Positions 1-7,337 of a DNA stretch of 13,216 bases are shown here, in pieces. The stretch is from the NCBI GenBank assembly GCA_001464165.1, contig LNEX01000155.1:1-13216 (forward strand), read 5' to 3'. The position numbers and the translations under genes were made by a program. This DNA comes from a bacterium Ga0077546 (lineage in GTDB: Bacteria > Cyanobacteriota > Vampirovibrionia > Obscuribacterales > Obscuribacteraceae). The notes under the pieces were generated by a model. It was not told where the DNA came from and did no database searches. It was given only the letters and a program-made list of their open reading frames with translations. Position 1 is the stretch's first letter. Every line of letters begins with the position of its first letter.

Positions 1-832
1 CGGCAATGAGAAAATTGAGTATTTCTTGCTCAAGTAAATCAAAGCCATCATCATTTGTTTCTGCAATATTTTTCAAACGTCGATTTAGAGCTAGTTTGGC
101 TGAGATTGGATAAATTACTAGCTCCTCTTTGTTTTGCTGCTCGGTAATGGTTTGTTTGAGAAAATTGAGAGACTGTGCCAGTTCTTCGGTGCTCAAATGA
201 TCAATCTTGTTCTGCACTAAAAATGTTTTCGGGGCAAATTGGTGAATATCTTTGAGGAAGGCCAATTCAAGATGGCTAGCTGGCTGATCAGCGCTAAATA
301 AAAAGATTGCTGCGTCAATTTCTGGCAAATAGTCGTAAGTTGTTGCCGTGTTATGTTGAAAAGCTGAGCCAATTCCGGGCGTATCTATTAAACGCACACC
401 GTCCTTGAGTATAGCTGCGGGGTGTGTTATTTCTACGGTTGAAACTAATTTGCTGTTGTTGGGGTTGCCACTTTCAGTGACATAGTTGACCAGCTCTTCT
501 TTTGTGATTTCACTAGATTGGTTACTTTGGAATTTAACTTCAACTTTGATCTCACTGCCGTAGACGATGGTGGTAGTAATTGAAGTAAGGGGAATTACTG
601 CCATGGGCAGTAGATTGTCACCCAGCAGCGCATTTACTAAAGTTGACTTGCCACGTTTAAATTCACCCACTACAGCAAGATTGAATGTTGAGCCTTCAAC
701 TTTCTGGCTAAATAAATTGATGCGCGTTGCTAACCCTTGATCCTTTCGCTCTTCTGCTAGTTTTCCTAAGATACCAGCAGCTTCTAATATCAAGCCTTTT
801 GATGATTTGAACTTGTCTAGTGAATTGAGCAT
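1..832 (-). CDS. Dynamin-like GTPase, partial (C-terminus beyond left edge)
   Basis: The reading frame is open from the ATG at 830-832 to the left edge, giving 277 residues without a stop. All GTPase motifs are present: P-loop GEFKRGKST (about residues 56-64), a switch-I candidate Thr83 in PLTS, G3 DTPG (150-153), G4 NKID (208-211) and G5 SAK (244-246). An N-terminal helix followed by 'VVGEFKRGKST' is typical of the bacterial dynamin-like family. Members of that family bind membranes and act in membrane remodelling or surveillance. The middle, stalk and membrane-binding parts would lie outside the window, so the subtype cannot be assigned. The start is 14 bases after the proS stop, so the two are probably cotranscribed. 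There is no strong Shine-Dalgarno before this ATG, so translation may be coupled to proS. Family is confident; cellular role is unknown. Confidence 0.9.
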   Translation of the reverse strand, partial: MLNSLDKFKSSKGLILEAAGILGKLAEERKDQGLATRINLFSQKVEGSTFNLAVVGEFKRGKSTLVNALLGDNLLPMAVIPLTSITTTIVYGSEIKVEVKFQSNQSSEITKEELVNYVTESGNPNNSKLVSTVEITHPAAILKDGVRLIDTPGIGSAFQHNTATTYDYLPEIDAAIFLFSADQPASHLELAFLKDIHQFAPKTFLVQNKIDHLSTEELAQSLNFLKQTITEQQNKEELVIYPISAKLALNRRLKNIAETNDDGFDLLEQEILNFLIA

Positions 833-846
833 AAATAGCCTTGATA

Positions 847-2571
847 CTAGACGTTGCTTAGAAGGGCAATGAGCTTTGCTACGGCTTCGCTCGCTGCTAC
901 CTCTTCAATTGTGCGCCCTTTGCGTGTTAGTAATTCGACTTTACCATTCACTATTTTTTTTCCCACTGTCAGTCTATAAGGAATGCCAATTAGTTCACTT
1001 TCGGCAAACTTGACGCCTGCTCTTTCGCTACGATCGTCAAGTAGTACGTCAATCTTGTGAGCTATAAGCTTGTTGTACACATTTTCAGCATATTCCATGA
1101 TGGCACTGTCATTGGTATCAGTTGGTGTAACTACTATTTGAAAAGGCGCAATTGAGGGGGGCCAAATTATGCCTTTTTCGTCATGGCATGATTCAACACA
1201 GGCGGCCATGAGCCGCTCGACACCGATGCCGTAGCTGCCCATTACAAGAGGACGGCGCTCGCCATTGCTATCGAGTACATCTGCCCCCATACTTTGTGAG
1301 TATTTCAAGCCGAGTTTGAAAATATGGCCTATTTCTAGTCCTTTGCTGTATTTTAGGTGTCCCTCACAGTTGGGGCAGCCTTCTCCTTCTTTGACGACTC
1401 TGAGGTCGGCAAATTGATTGATTTGCATGTCTCGTGCAACTGAAACATTGCGGTAATGGAAGTCATCGGTGTTGGCACCGGTTACCATTGCACTGGCATC
1501 TTCTAATACTGAATCTGCTATTACTTCGCTGATCAAGGGTTGGTCGGTGCCATTGACTGCAACTGCTCCAAGCGAGCCTGGATGGGCGCCAAGGGCTTTG
1601 AAAATTTCTTCTTCGCTGGCCGGTTTGAGATCTGCTGTGTGGCAAACCTCGGCCAACTTGCTCATGTTAAGTTCGTGGTCGCCTCTCAGTAAGAGTAATT
1701 TGAGACTGCCGGCGGCGCTATATACTAGGGTTTTGATTTGCTTCTCGGCAGCAGCGCCGCCTTTGAACTGGGCTAGATCGTCGATGGTGCGAACGCCTGG
1801 AGTGGCAAACTTTTCTATGATTTTATTTTCGCTCGATTTCGGACATTTGATAAGCTTGGCTATTGCCTTTTCTAAATTGGCTGCGTAGTTACACTTTGAG
1901 CATGTAACCACTAAGTCTTCGCCACTTTCGGTCAGTAACATAAACTCTACCGATTGACTGCCACCCATTGCTCCGGAGCTGGCTTCTACCATGAGATAGG
2001 GCAGGCCAACAGCACTAAAGGTATTGCAATAGGCTTGTCTATGCGCTTCGAATGATTGGTCTAGGCCCTCAAAGTTTAAGTCGAAAGAGTAAGAATCTTT
2101 CATAGTAAATTCGCGCACTCTAAGCAAACCAGCCTTAGGTCTTAGTTCGTCACGATACTTAGTTTGAAATTGGTACCATATCTGGGGCAACTGCTTGTAT
2201 GAGTTTAGTCCATCTCGAGCAACTGCGGTAAATATTTCTTCGTGTGTGGTGCCAAGTACTAAGGCTGCGCCCTTCCTATCTTTGAGCTTAAACATGATTT
2301 CGCCCATAGTCTCAAGACGTCCGGTTTCTTGCCAAACCTCTGCTGGATGCAGCGCTGGTAATAGAAATTCTTGAGCTGAAATGGCAGACATTTGCTGGCG
2401 AATTATATTGATTATTTTCAGTCTGACTCTATATGCCAGCGGAAGCAAGCTGTACATGCCTGATCCGAGAGCGCGAATAAAACCGCCTCTGAGCAATAGC
2501 CGATGGCTGGCGCTTTCGGCTGCCGCTGGATTTTCTTTGATAGTTGGAATGAATAGTTTAGACCAGCGCAT
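847..2571 (-). CDS. proS: Prolyl-tRNA synthetase (bacterial type, with editing domain)
   Basis: This 574-residue protein charges tRNA-Pro with proline in the cytoplasm and is full length (the E. coli enzyme is 572). Class II signatures are clear: THEE at 109-112, motif 2 around YRDELRP (139-145) followed by REFTMKDSYSF, and motif 3 at GSYGIGVERL (about 445-454). Residues about 228-400 form the INS editing domain that hydrolyses Ala-tRNA-Pro; Lys280 in EKQIKTL sits where E. coli has its editing Lys279, and RGDHELN and HPGSLG are also conserved. Two CxxC pairs (C224/C227 and C399/C402) flank the insertion and could form a zinc ribbon, as in many non-proteobacterial ProRS. The ATG at 2569-2571 is preceded by AGGGAG, which fixes the start. 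It is flanked by a TPR gene 40 bases upstream and a dynamin-like GTPase 14 bases downstream on the same strand. Confidence 0.97.
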   Translation of the reverse strand: MRWSKLFIPTIKENPAAAESASHRLLLRGGFIRALGSGMYSLLPLAYRVRLKIINIIRQQMSAISAQEFLLPALHPAEVWQETGRLETMGEIMFKLKDRKGAALVLGTTHEEIFTAVARDGLNSYKQLPQIWYQFQTKYRDELRPKAGLLRVREFTMKDSYSFDLNFEGLDQSFEAHRQAYCNTFSAVGLPYLMVEASSGAMGGSQSVEFMLLTESGEDLVVTCSKCNYAANLEKAIAKLIKCPKSSENKIIEKFATPGVRTIDDLAQFKGGAAAEKQIKTLVYSAAGSLKLLLLRGDHELNMSKLAEVCHTADLKPASEEEIFKALGAHPGSLGAVAVNGTDQPLISEVIADSVLEDASAMVTGANTDDFHYRNVSVARDMQINQFADLRVVKEGEGCPNCEGHLKYSKGLEIGHIFKLGLKYSQSMGADVLDSNGERRPLVMGSYGIGVERLMAACVESCHDEKGIIWPPSIAPFQIVVTPTDTNDSAIMEYAENVYNKLIAHKIDVLLDDRSERAGVKFAESELIGIPYRLTVGKKIVNGKVELLTRKGRTIEEVAASEAVAKLIALLSNV

Positions 2572-2576
2572 GGGCG

Positions 2577-2582
2577 CTCCCT
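2577..2582 (-). promoter_or_regulatory. Ribosome binding site of proS
   Basis: AGGGAG on the minus strand lies 5 bases before the proS ATG. It supports this start and shows that proS can be translated independently of the broken TPR gene upstream. Confidence 0.7.
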
Positions 2583-2611
2583 ATTGGTAATGGTTCGTGA
2601 TTAAGTAGTAA

Positions 2612-2965
2612 CTAGTCTCGCTCTACGGCCTTAAGTCTGTCTGCTTTGGCCTTTTGTGGGTTGCCGAGTTTGTCAAACAGAGCCGCCCGTGATTCATAGT
2701 ACTTAGAAGTTGGTTGCAGTTCGATCGCCTTATCCCAATCTTTTAGTGCATCTTTGAGTTTTCCTGCGCTGGTGAAAATGCCTGCCCGGTCAACATACAA
2801 AGTTTCGTCTTCGGGTTCTTTAGCAATCATGCGATTGAGTATGGCAATGCCTTCATTGGATTTGCCGGCTTTGACATAGTATTTAGCTCTTCTCACCGGA
2901 AGAGATGGGCGCTTATCATATTTTTCTAGTACTTCAAGAGTCTTGATGGCTTGTTCCCATCCCTC
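2612..2965 (-). CDS. TPR protein, C-terminal part (separated from its N-terminal part by a frameshift)
   Basis: About 117 residues that continue the TPR array of the gene just upstream, but in another frame. The helix pairs are regular, with signatures such as AIAILNRMIAKEP-like and 'ALKDWDKAIELQP' segments. The sequence starts to look like real TPR at EGWEQAIKTLE, straight after the C5 run (G5 at 2966-2970 on the plus strand). The only initiator in this frame (TTG near 3010) would add a Cys-rich leader unlike TPR sequence and has no convincing ribosome site, so this is best read as the distal half of one gene. TPR arrays mediate protein-protein contacts; the partner is not evident. proS starts 40 bases downstream. 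Joined with the upstream part, the product would be about 276 residues. Confidence 0.75.
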   Translation of the reverse strand, partial: EGWEQAIKTLEVLEKYDKRPSLPVRRAKYYVKAGKSNEGIAILNRMIAKEPEDETLYVDRAGIFTSAGKLKDALKDWDKAIELQPTSKYYESRAALFDKLGNPQKAKADRLKAVERD

Positions 2966-3443
2966 GGGGGCTGTTGGCTTGCAAGGGCATCTCTCTCTTG
3001 TAAAGTTCAAAGTCAGCTAGTGCTTCTTTGTCTAAATGTAAGTTGCTTTTGGCAATAGCTCTGCTCTTATATGATCGCAAGTCTGGGCTTTTACAGGCAA
3101 GGGCCTTGGTGCAAAATTTGATTGATTCTTGCCAGTTGCCGTCTATACCAGCGACTTCGCCAAGTTTTCGATAAGCCGCGCTGTAGTCTGGATCTATTGA
3201 GATTGTCTTGAGATAGCAGTCTTTCGCTAGTTTGTTGCCGCCATCCATAATAGACATGTCTTGATAGACATAGCCCATGAGATACCAGGCTTCTGCATTA
3301 CGCGGCTCTTTTGCCAATATTTTGTCGAGTAGGCTTTTGGCTTGCTCAACTTTGCCGTGGGTTGCCAAATCTCTGGCCCGCTCAATTAAGGGGCGTTTCT
3401 TTGGGGGCTCGCTAGGCTTGGCTATCGCCGACGGTGTTGTCAA
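2934..3443 (-). CDS. TPR protein, N-terminal part (frameshifted; start uncertain)
   Basis: This 169-residue frame holds three to four TPR units, with residues such as 'AEAWYLMGYVYQDM' and 'YSAAYRKLGEVAG'. The last 10 or so residues, after NSP, lose TPR character because the frame runs past a C5 run; skipping one C at 2966 restores EGWEQAI in the downstream frame. The annotated start is TTG at 3443, without a clear ribosome site. Upstream, the same frame is open back to a TGA at 3489-3491 and encodes a hydrophobic stretch ending in PSAIA, which looks like a signal peptide. Only a CTG (3486-3488) could start it. An ATG at 3493-3495 lies one frame away. The product is therefore probably exported, with its true start hidden by an indel or a rare start codon. 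It follows the TPR/coiled-coil gene on the same strand. Confidence 0.75.
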   Translation of the reverse strand: MTTPSAIAKPSEPPKKRPLIERARDLATHGKVEQAKSLLDKILAKEPRNAEAWYLMGYVYQDMSIMDGGNKLAKDCYLKTISIDPDYSAAYRKLGEVAGIDGNWQESIKFCTKALACKSPDLRSYKSRAIAKSNLHLDKEALADFELYKREMPLQANSPRGMGTSHQDS

Positions 3444-3466
3444 CAGCAGCGAGCTTATGGCTGCTA

Positions 3467-4249
3467 TTAAGCCAGTGCAAAAGAACAGTCAGCATCAAAA
3501 GGGGCGAGGCGTCTCTTGAACTCTAAATTGATAGCGCTTTCTTTGCGGTCGTATATTTCTTTGAGTGCTTTTTTCTTTGCTTCGAATTCTTGCTTAATCT
3601 GTGCCACTGCATTTTCGCGCACCAGCCTATATTCTGTATTACGCCACTCGGCCTGGTTAGAGGGGGCAAGCTCGATTTGTTGTTCTTCTTCTATGGTGAG
3701 CTTGTCGGCTTGAATCTTAAAGTCTCTTTGATTGCGTGCTATGGCTTCACTTTGTGCCTTCAAGATATTCTGGCGTTCTTCCTCTTGTTTGGCTGCTAGC
3801 GGGGTTGCTAGCTTAGTGTTTGTTGTGAGAGGGAGCTTCTCTACACCGCTATTTTTCTTGGCTTCTGCCATTTGGCTCAAGGCCATGGCCGCGTATTGGC
3901 CCGGTCTGGTATCGGCACCAGATTTGACGCAGACTCGATAGACTTGTGCAGCTTCGTCTAGACGCTTTTGTAAAACATAGATATTGCCCAATAAATAGAG
4001 GCTAGCGCTGTGGTTGTGATTGGCTGCCAAAACCTCTTTAAGTAGCTTTTCTGCCGCATTATAATTTCTTTGAGAGTAGTAAGTCTCTGCTTGGCTGAAG
4101 CGTTCGTCAGCAGCCATAGCTTGTCTGCCGTTTGCTAGCAGCAAATTTAAGATAGAGAAGACTATACAAAACGCTGGATTTCTTCTTTTCACGAAGTAAT
4201 TATAGCCGAACCTGGTTACACAGCTATTGGCTGTATTAGAGATTTTCAT
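3467..4249 (-). CDS. Exported TPR / coiled-coil protein of unknown function
   Basis: 260 residues. The N-terminus has a basic stretch (VKRRNP) and a hydrophobic core followed by QAMAADE, a plausible signal peptide cut after AMA; the 20 or so residues before KRR make it long, so the GTG in 'FVKRR' is an alternative start. Residues about 50-115 contain two TPR-like helix pairs ('AETYYSQRNYNAAEKLLKEVL', then 'ASLYLLGNIYVLQKRLDEAAQVY'). Residues about 145-245 are highly charged (EEERQNILKAQSEAIA, QEFEAKKKALKEIYDRKESA), predicted coiled coil. The C-terminal tail DADCSFALA departs from that pattern. The ATG at 4247-4249 has only a weak GGGA upstream. It is the first gene of the leftward cluster and its 3' end abuts or overlaps the next TPR gene. 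I do not recognise the family; a periplasmic or envelope scaffold role is a guess from the domains. Confidence 0.8.
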   Translation of the reverse strand: MKISNTANSCVTRFGYNYFVKRRNPAFCIVFSILNLLLANGRQAMAADERFSQAETYYSQRNYNAAEKLLKEVLAANHNHSASLYLLGNIYVLQKRLDEAAQVYRVCVKSGADTRPGQYAAMALSQMAEAKKNSGVEKLPLTTNTKLATPLAAKQEEERQNILKAQSEAIARNQRDFKIQADKLTIEEEQQIELAPSNQAEWRNTEYRLVRENAVAQIKQEFEAKKKALKEIYDRKESAINLEFKRRLAPFDADCSFALA

Positions 4250-4414
4250 AGGTTCCCGAAGTGTAAGGAAAACTTACATAAATTCATTTAGCTTCGTCAA
4301 AACTGCAGCGCACCGTCAGTAGTGCGAGTCTCGGAATGTTGTCTGGGTGGGCTATAGCGCGATTGTGAATTTCGTGAAGAAAAATATCAGCAAATTTACC
4401 TGTGTAACAAATGC

Positions 4415-4443
4415 TTGTCATCATGGCGACCTGCGTCTAACCT
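4415..4443 (+). promoter_or_regulatory. Possible weak promoter of the HAD gene
   Basis: TTGTCA (4415-4420, 5 of 6 to the sigma70 -35) is followed after 17 bases by TAACCT (4438-4443, 3 of 6 to the -10). Position and spacing fit, but the -10 is poor. Confidence 0.25.
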
Positions 4444-4535
4444 GAGTTTCGGAGGGCCCGCCCCTCGCCCTGATCGCTTTGAGTTATTACTATTCTAGAT
4501 ACAACCAAGAATTGTTAGTGATGACTCGCTACAGC

Positions 4536-4540
4536 GGGAG
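4536..4540 (+). promoter_or_regulatory. Likely ribosome binding site of the HAD gene
   Basis: GGGAG lies 10 bases before the ATG at 4551, at the long end of normal spacing. The earlier candidates TTG 4479 and ATG 4521 have no adjacent purine-rich site, so this favours 4551. Confidence 0.45.
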
Positions 4541-4550
4541 ACATCAAATT

Positions 4551-5471
4551 ATGTACGAAACGAAACAGGCCACACTCAGTGGCAACAACAGATATAACTC
4601 GGTAAAAACAAAGCTTGTAATTACTGATGTAGACGGAACGTTGGCCTCATTTTGGGACTATTTCGTCCCGGCCATGAGAGATTTTTTGCGTGATCTTAGC
4701 AGTCGTTCTAAAAAGCCTGCTCATGAATTAGCGCAAGATATAGGGCATATTATTGAGCGCCGGGGTAGTCACGAATACCCTTGGTTGTTGGAAGAGACAA
4801 GCTTCGCTTGGTCATACTTTGCAAAGGATCCAGAGACTTTTACTGAAGAGTACGTCAAACCATTTTGGCAGGCTTTAGACCATAATCGCTCTAAGTATTT
4901 GCACGCTTATCCACGAGTGCTCGATACTCTATCTGAGCTAAAGAGTCGCGGTGTCAAGATTGTCGCTCTCAGTGACGCTCCAGAATATATGGCGCGAGTG
5001 CGCAATCAGCAAGTTTTTGATGGTCTACTTGATGCTGTCTATTCACTTGAAACCGTTGAGCCGGACAAAGACGATGTTTTCCATCCTATTTCGCTAGCCC
5101 ATGGCCGCGAGCGTGTGCAGCAATTGAGAGAGTCTACGGCCAATTTGAAGACGGCTCTGCACATTTTGCCGCAGTCATACGAAAAACCGTGTGCTCACGG
5201 CCTAGATAAAATTCTGGAAGATTTTGAAGTCTTCCCTCAAGAGTGTCTCTTTGTCGGCGATAGTCTGGCAAAAGATGGCATGGTTGCTGCTTCGCGCGGT
5301 ATTCAGTTTATCTGGGCGCATTATGGTACTAGTTTGCCAGCCGAGTACGAAGAAATGGTCAATCGTTCTCTCAAGCCACCTATTCAAGATAAGTTCCACC
5401 GCACTTTGCCCCAAGAGTTAATCACAGCGGTGGCTGCGCGCTACGATGAAATTTTGAATTTCGTGGTCTAA
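4551..5471 (+). CDS. HAD-superfamily hydrolase (probable phosphatase)
   Basis: 306 residues from ATG 4551; the frame is open upstream to TTG 4479, which would give 330. All four HAD motifs are present: I, DVDGT with nucleophile Asp26 and Asp28; II, ALSDAP with Ser141; III, Lys212 in YEKPCAHGLDKIL; IV, VGDSLAKDG with Asp237 and Asp242. The segment 30-135 between motifs I and II is a helical C1-type cap that would set substrate specificity. Between motifs II and III there are about 70 residues, longer than in compact phosphoglycolate phosphatases, including a charged stretch around VEPDKDD. HAD enzymes of this type usually remove phosphate from small metabolites; the substrate cannot be read from the sequence. 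The gene stands alone between a divergent TPR operon and a convergent exported-protein gene whose stop lies only 8 bases away. Confidence 0.88.
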   Translation: MYETKQATLSGNNRYNSVKTKLVITDVDGTLASFWDYFVPAMRDFLRDLSSRSKKPAHELAQDIGHIIERRGSHEYPWLLEETSFAWSYFAKDPETFTEEYVKPFWQALDHNRSKYLHAYPRVLDTLSELKSRGVKIVALSDAPEYMARVRNQQVFDGLLDAVYSLETVEPDKDDVFHPISLAHGRERVQQLRESTANLKTALHILPQSYEKPCAHGLDKILEDFEVFPQECLFVGDSLAKDGMVAASRGIQFIWAHYGTSLPAEYEEMVNRSLKPPIQDKFHRTLPQELITAVAARYDEILNFVV

Positions 5472-5479
5472 CCTATAGA

Positions 5480-6997
5480 TTAGATAGCCTTTTCGGCTTT
5501 CTCTATTATCTTGTTCAAATCGTATTGCAGCTCAGGCTTAGCGGCACTTTCTTCTTTGAGGATTTGCAAAACTAGCTTGTGCTGCTGTGCATTTGATGTT
5601 AGCGACCAAACTGCGGCGGCCCCGATAGCAATCTTGTTGATGCTGCCAGTGAGCTTTTTAGACCAAGGAACAGTAGAAATGATCTTGCTTACATAGCGTC
5701 TGTCTCCAGTGGCTAAGAAACAGCCCCAAAGCATGTCTAGATCACTAGCTGAGGAAATGTAGAAAGTGTCTAGTTTGTCAGGCGAAAGGTCTAAGTGAGT
5801 AATTACGCGCTCGGCGCTTGGGATAGTTTTTTCAATTGATTCGGCTTCGGCTATAGCCGCTGGCAAACGGGTCAGTCTTAGAATTAGCGGGAGCGCTTCT
5901 TTTTTATGCTCTTCTGTAATTTGAGCCTGACTTACCCACTGTTGAATTTTCTCAGGGTTTTGCAAAAATACCCGGCTAAGAAAAGAAGAAATGGGCGGCA
6001 GGGCGTTTTCTTTGTCGAAGGCATCTTCTTCTTCGAGCAAATGCATTGCCGCCGGGGTGAGATCTGGTGCCGGGGAAAGATAGTAGTAGGTCATCCATTG
6101 CCAAAGATCTTTCGAGCTGCGCAGGGCTTTTGGTGCCTCTTTCGGTTCGCGCATAGAGGTGCCATTGCTATCAGATCCGTAGTGGCTCTCTGCCTCGGCC
6201 CTCTTCTCTAATTTGCTCTTTGCTAAGGCTTTTTCGTTAGTAGCATCTTCAAGATCTTCTTCGCTTTGGTCTGCGTCCTTAGGTTCAGGCGCTTTTAAGT
6301 TTGGTAGCTTCACTGCTCCTTTTTCGCTAGCGACTTTTGCATCGTCGTAGTTGATTTCGGAAAACGAAATATTGTCAGGCTGTTTAAATTTGTTCGGGTC
6401 AAATGGCAGCGTTTTGTACGATGAATAAACTAGGGTGCGTTTGCCTTGTGGAGTTGATATTGTCAGTGTGAGGGGCTCAGATTCTTTGTTGATAAGCAGC
6501 TCTGCATCAATCGATGATTCACTATACTTGTAAGCTTTAGTTTTAGCTCCAGCGATTGTGGGGCCGTCTGTGGCGCTAATATTTTTGTCGGTAAAGAACT
6601 GCAGCTCTTTGCCAAACTCTAAATCGGTGAAAGCTTTTTGACCTGAAGCTAGTATTGGCATACGAGCTTTAATTGGGGATGCTTTATGGACAATGTGTTT
6701 GCCGCTTGAATCAAGTAAATTGATCATCCAAACGTCGGGAGCAGCAATAATGATTAGACCATGTAGGCCCAGTGGCCTGTCTGGCGCTTCTTCAACTCGG
6801 CCGTAAGAGTCACCAGCACGGTAGCAAGTGCGTGGTTGCGCGCCGAACGAAGATGGCTCTATATCATCAGCAACGTAGCGCACTTCGAATTTTTTCATAG
6901 TGCTTGGTGTTGCTGCTTCTGCATTTCCTAGCAAGGCGCTAAGAGTGAGCAGTGTCAAAATCGTTATGAGCTTAGTCTCGACTGTCCTTGGCAACAC
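5480..6997 (-). CDS. Exported two-domain protein, LolA-like N-terminal half, helical C-terminal half
   Basis: 505 residues beginning with a clear signal peptide (ETKLITILTLLTLSALLG core, likely cut after AEA). Residues about 33-210 are strand-rich with alternating hydrophobics ('WMINLLDSSGKHIVHK', 'LTLTISTPQGKRTLVY', then LPFDPNKF). This recalls the LolA/LppX lipoprotein-carrier fold, but that is pattern recognition only. A charged low-complexity linker follows (about 220-275, including KDADQSEEDLEDATNEKALA). Residues about 285-505 are helical, with WQWMTYYYLSPAPDLTPAA and 'DLDMLWGCFLATGDRRYVSK', resembling repeat-like domains in uncharacterised secreted proteins. The start is GTG 6997 or the next codon TTG 6994; AAAGGA at 7001-7006 is better spaced for the TTG. 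It follows the 70-residue gene by 30 bases and is convergent with the HAD gene. Function unknown; probably periplasmic. Confidence 0.85.
   Translation of the reverse strand: MLPRTVETKLITILTLLTLSALLGNAEAATPSTMKKFEVRYVADDIEPSSFGAQPRTCYRAGDSYGRVEEAPDRPLGLHGLIIIAAPDVWMINLLDSSGKHIVHKASPIKARMPILASGQKAFTDLEFGKELQFFTDKNISATDGPTIAGAKTKAYKYSESSIDAELLINKESEPLTLTISTPQGKRTLVYSSYKTLPFDPNKFKQPDNISFSEINYDDAKVASEKGAVKLPNLKAPEPKDADQSEEDLEDATNEKALAKSKLEKRAEAESHYGSDSNGTSMREPKEAPKALRSSKDLWQWMTYYYLSPAPDLTPAAMHLLEEEDAFDKENALPPISSFLSRVFLQNPEKIQQWVSQAQITEEHKKEALPLILRLTRLPAAIAEAESIEKTIPSAERVITHLDLSPDKLDTFYISSASDLDMLWGCFLATGDRRYVSKIISTVPWSKKLTGSINKIAIGAAAVWSLTSNAQQHKLVLQILKEESAAKPELQYDLNKIIEKAEKAI
5486..5503 (+). terminator. 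Possible weak terminator after the HAD gene
   Basis: AGCC (5486-5489), a 5-base loop, GGCT (5495-5498) and then a T-rich tract. It lies just after the HAD stop but inside the 3' end of the convergent gene, where the same bases encode EKAEKA. The stem is only 4 bp, so the call is weak. Confidence 0.25.
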
Positions 6998-7000
6998 GTA

Positions 7001-7006
7001 TCCTTT
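7001..7006 (-). promoter_or_regulatory. Ribosome binding site of the 505-residue exported protein
   Basis: AAAGGA on the minus strand is 3 bases before GTG 6997 and 6 bases before TTG 6994. The spacing favours the TTG as the real start. Confidence 0.55.
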
Positions 7007-7027
7007 AACTCGTTCCCTGATGACTAC

Positions 7028-7240
7028 CTAGGTGACTGTGCCAACGGCTGTTTTGCAAATATCAGATGATACACTGGCCAACGATACTTTTGTATGCACG
7101 CTTTTTAGGGCACCGCCTTCTGCTCCATATTTTAGATGAATGATGCAGCCAGAGAGATTGTCTTCTTCAATAAATACAATGTACTTGGTATTTATTAAAT
7201 GCTTTCCGCCGGTCACCGGCATAACTTCTATAAAGGCCAT
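7028..7240 (-). CDS. Small conserved-looking protein, 70 aa, function unknown
   Basis: A compact 70-residue protein without signal peptide or membrane segment. The pattern is a strand (FIEVMPVTGGKHLINTKYIV), an acidic turn (FIEEDNLSGC), a strand (IIHLKYG) and a C-terminal helix-like region (VSLASVSSDICKTA). The layout 'target strand, INT-YI-IE, strand, V-S---I' recalls small proteins of the FlbD type, but similarity is too short to assign. ATG 7238-7240 has a strong AAGGGGAAG ribosome site six bases or so upstream, so this is a real gene despite its size. It precedes the 505-residue exported protein by 30 bases on the same strand, suggesting cotranscription, and is divergent from the 91-residue exported protein. 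No function is claimed. Confidence 0.75.
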   Translation of the reverse strand: MAFIEVMPVTGGKHLINTKYIVFIEEDNLSGCIIHLKYGAEGGALKSVHTKVSLASVSSDICKTAVGTVT

Positions 7241-7244
7241 TTCG

Positions 7245-7254
7245 CTTCCCCTTT
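7245..7254 (-). promoter_or_regulatory. Strong ribosome binding site of the 70-aa gene
   Basis: AAAGGGGAAG on the minus strand ends 4 bases before ATG 7240, supporting expression of this short gene. Confidence 0.65.
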
Positions 7255-7294
7255 GCTACTGCAGTTTCTTAGATGAGTAGTCTATATGTCTCTT

Positions 7295-7324
7295 TTGGCT
7301 AAAATAAGTTCCCGCCTCTACAAT
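7295..7324 (+). promoter_or_regulatory. Probable promoter of the 91-aa exported protein
   Basis: TTGGCT (7295-7300, 4 of 6) and TACAAT (7319-7324, 5 of 6) are separated by 18 bases. Transcription would start near 7331, just ahead of the strong ribosome site, giving a very short leader. Confidence 0.4.
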
Positions 7325-7337
7325 AGAAAAACCTTCT

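Larger units (their letters stand above)
4250..4550. other. Divergent intergenic region between TPR operon and HAD gene
   Basis: About 300 bases with no supported gene. On the minus strand there is a TTGACG (4295-4300) but no good -10 at normal spacing. On the plus strand a possible weak promoter lies at 4415-4443. A GC-rich segment at 4451-4467 contains GGAGG and a short GAGGG/CCCTC inverted repeat. A TTG at 4479 and an ATG at 4521 are alternative, less supported starts of the HAD gene. Confidence 0.5.

Noticed and set aside
1469..1888. A 139-codon plus-strand reading frame inside proS
   Set aside because: It lies antisense to the conserved proS coding sequence, has no ribosome site and encodes no recognisable protein; it is a shadow of the real gene.
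4195..4205. TATAAT on the minus strand as a promoter -10 for the TPR gene
   Set aside because: It lies inside the coding region downstream of the chosen start, and I found no matching -35; it could matter only if the GTG in FVKRR is the real start.
4451..4467. GGAGG plus GAGGG/CCCTC inverted repeat as ribosome site or riboswitch before the HAD gene
   Set aside because: GGAGG is 20 or more bases from the nearest start (TTG 4479), the stem is only 5 bp, and no known riboswitch core is visible.
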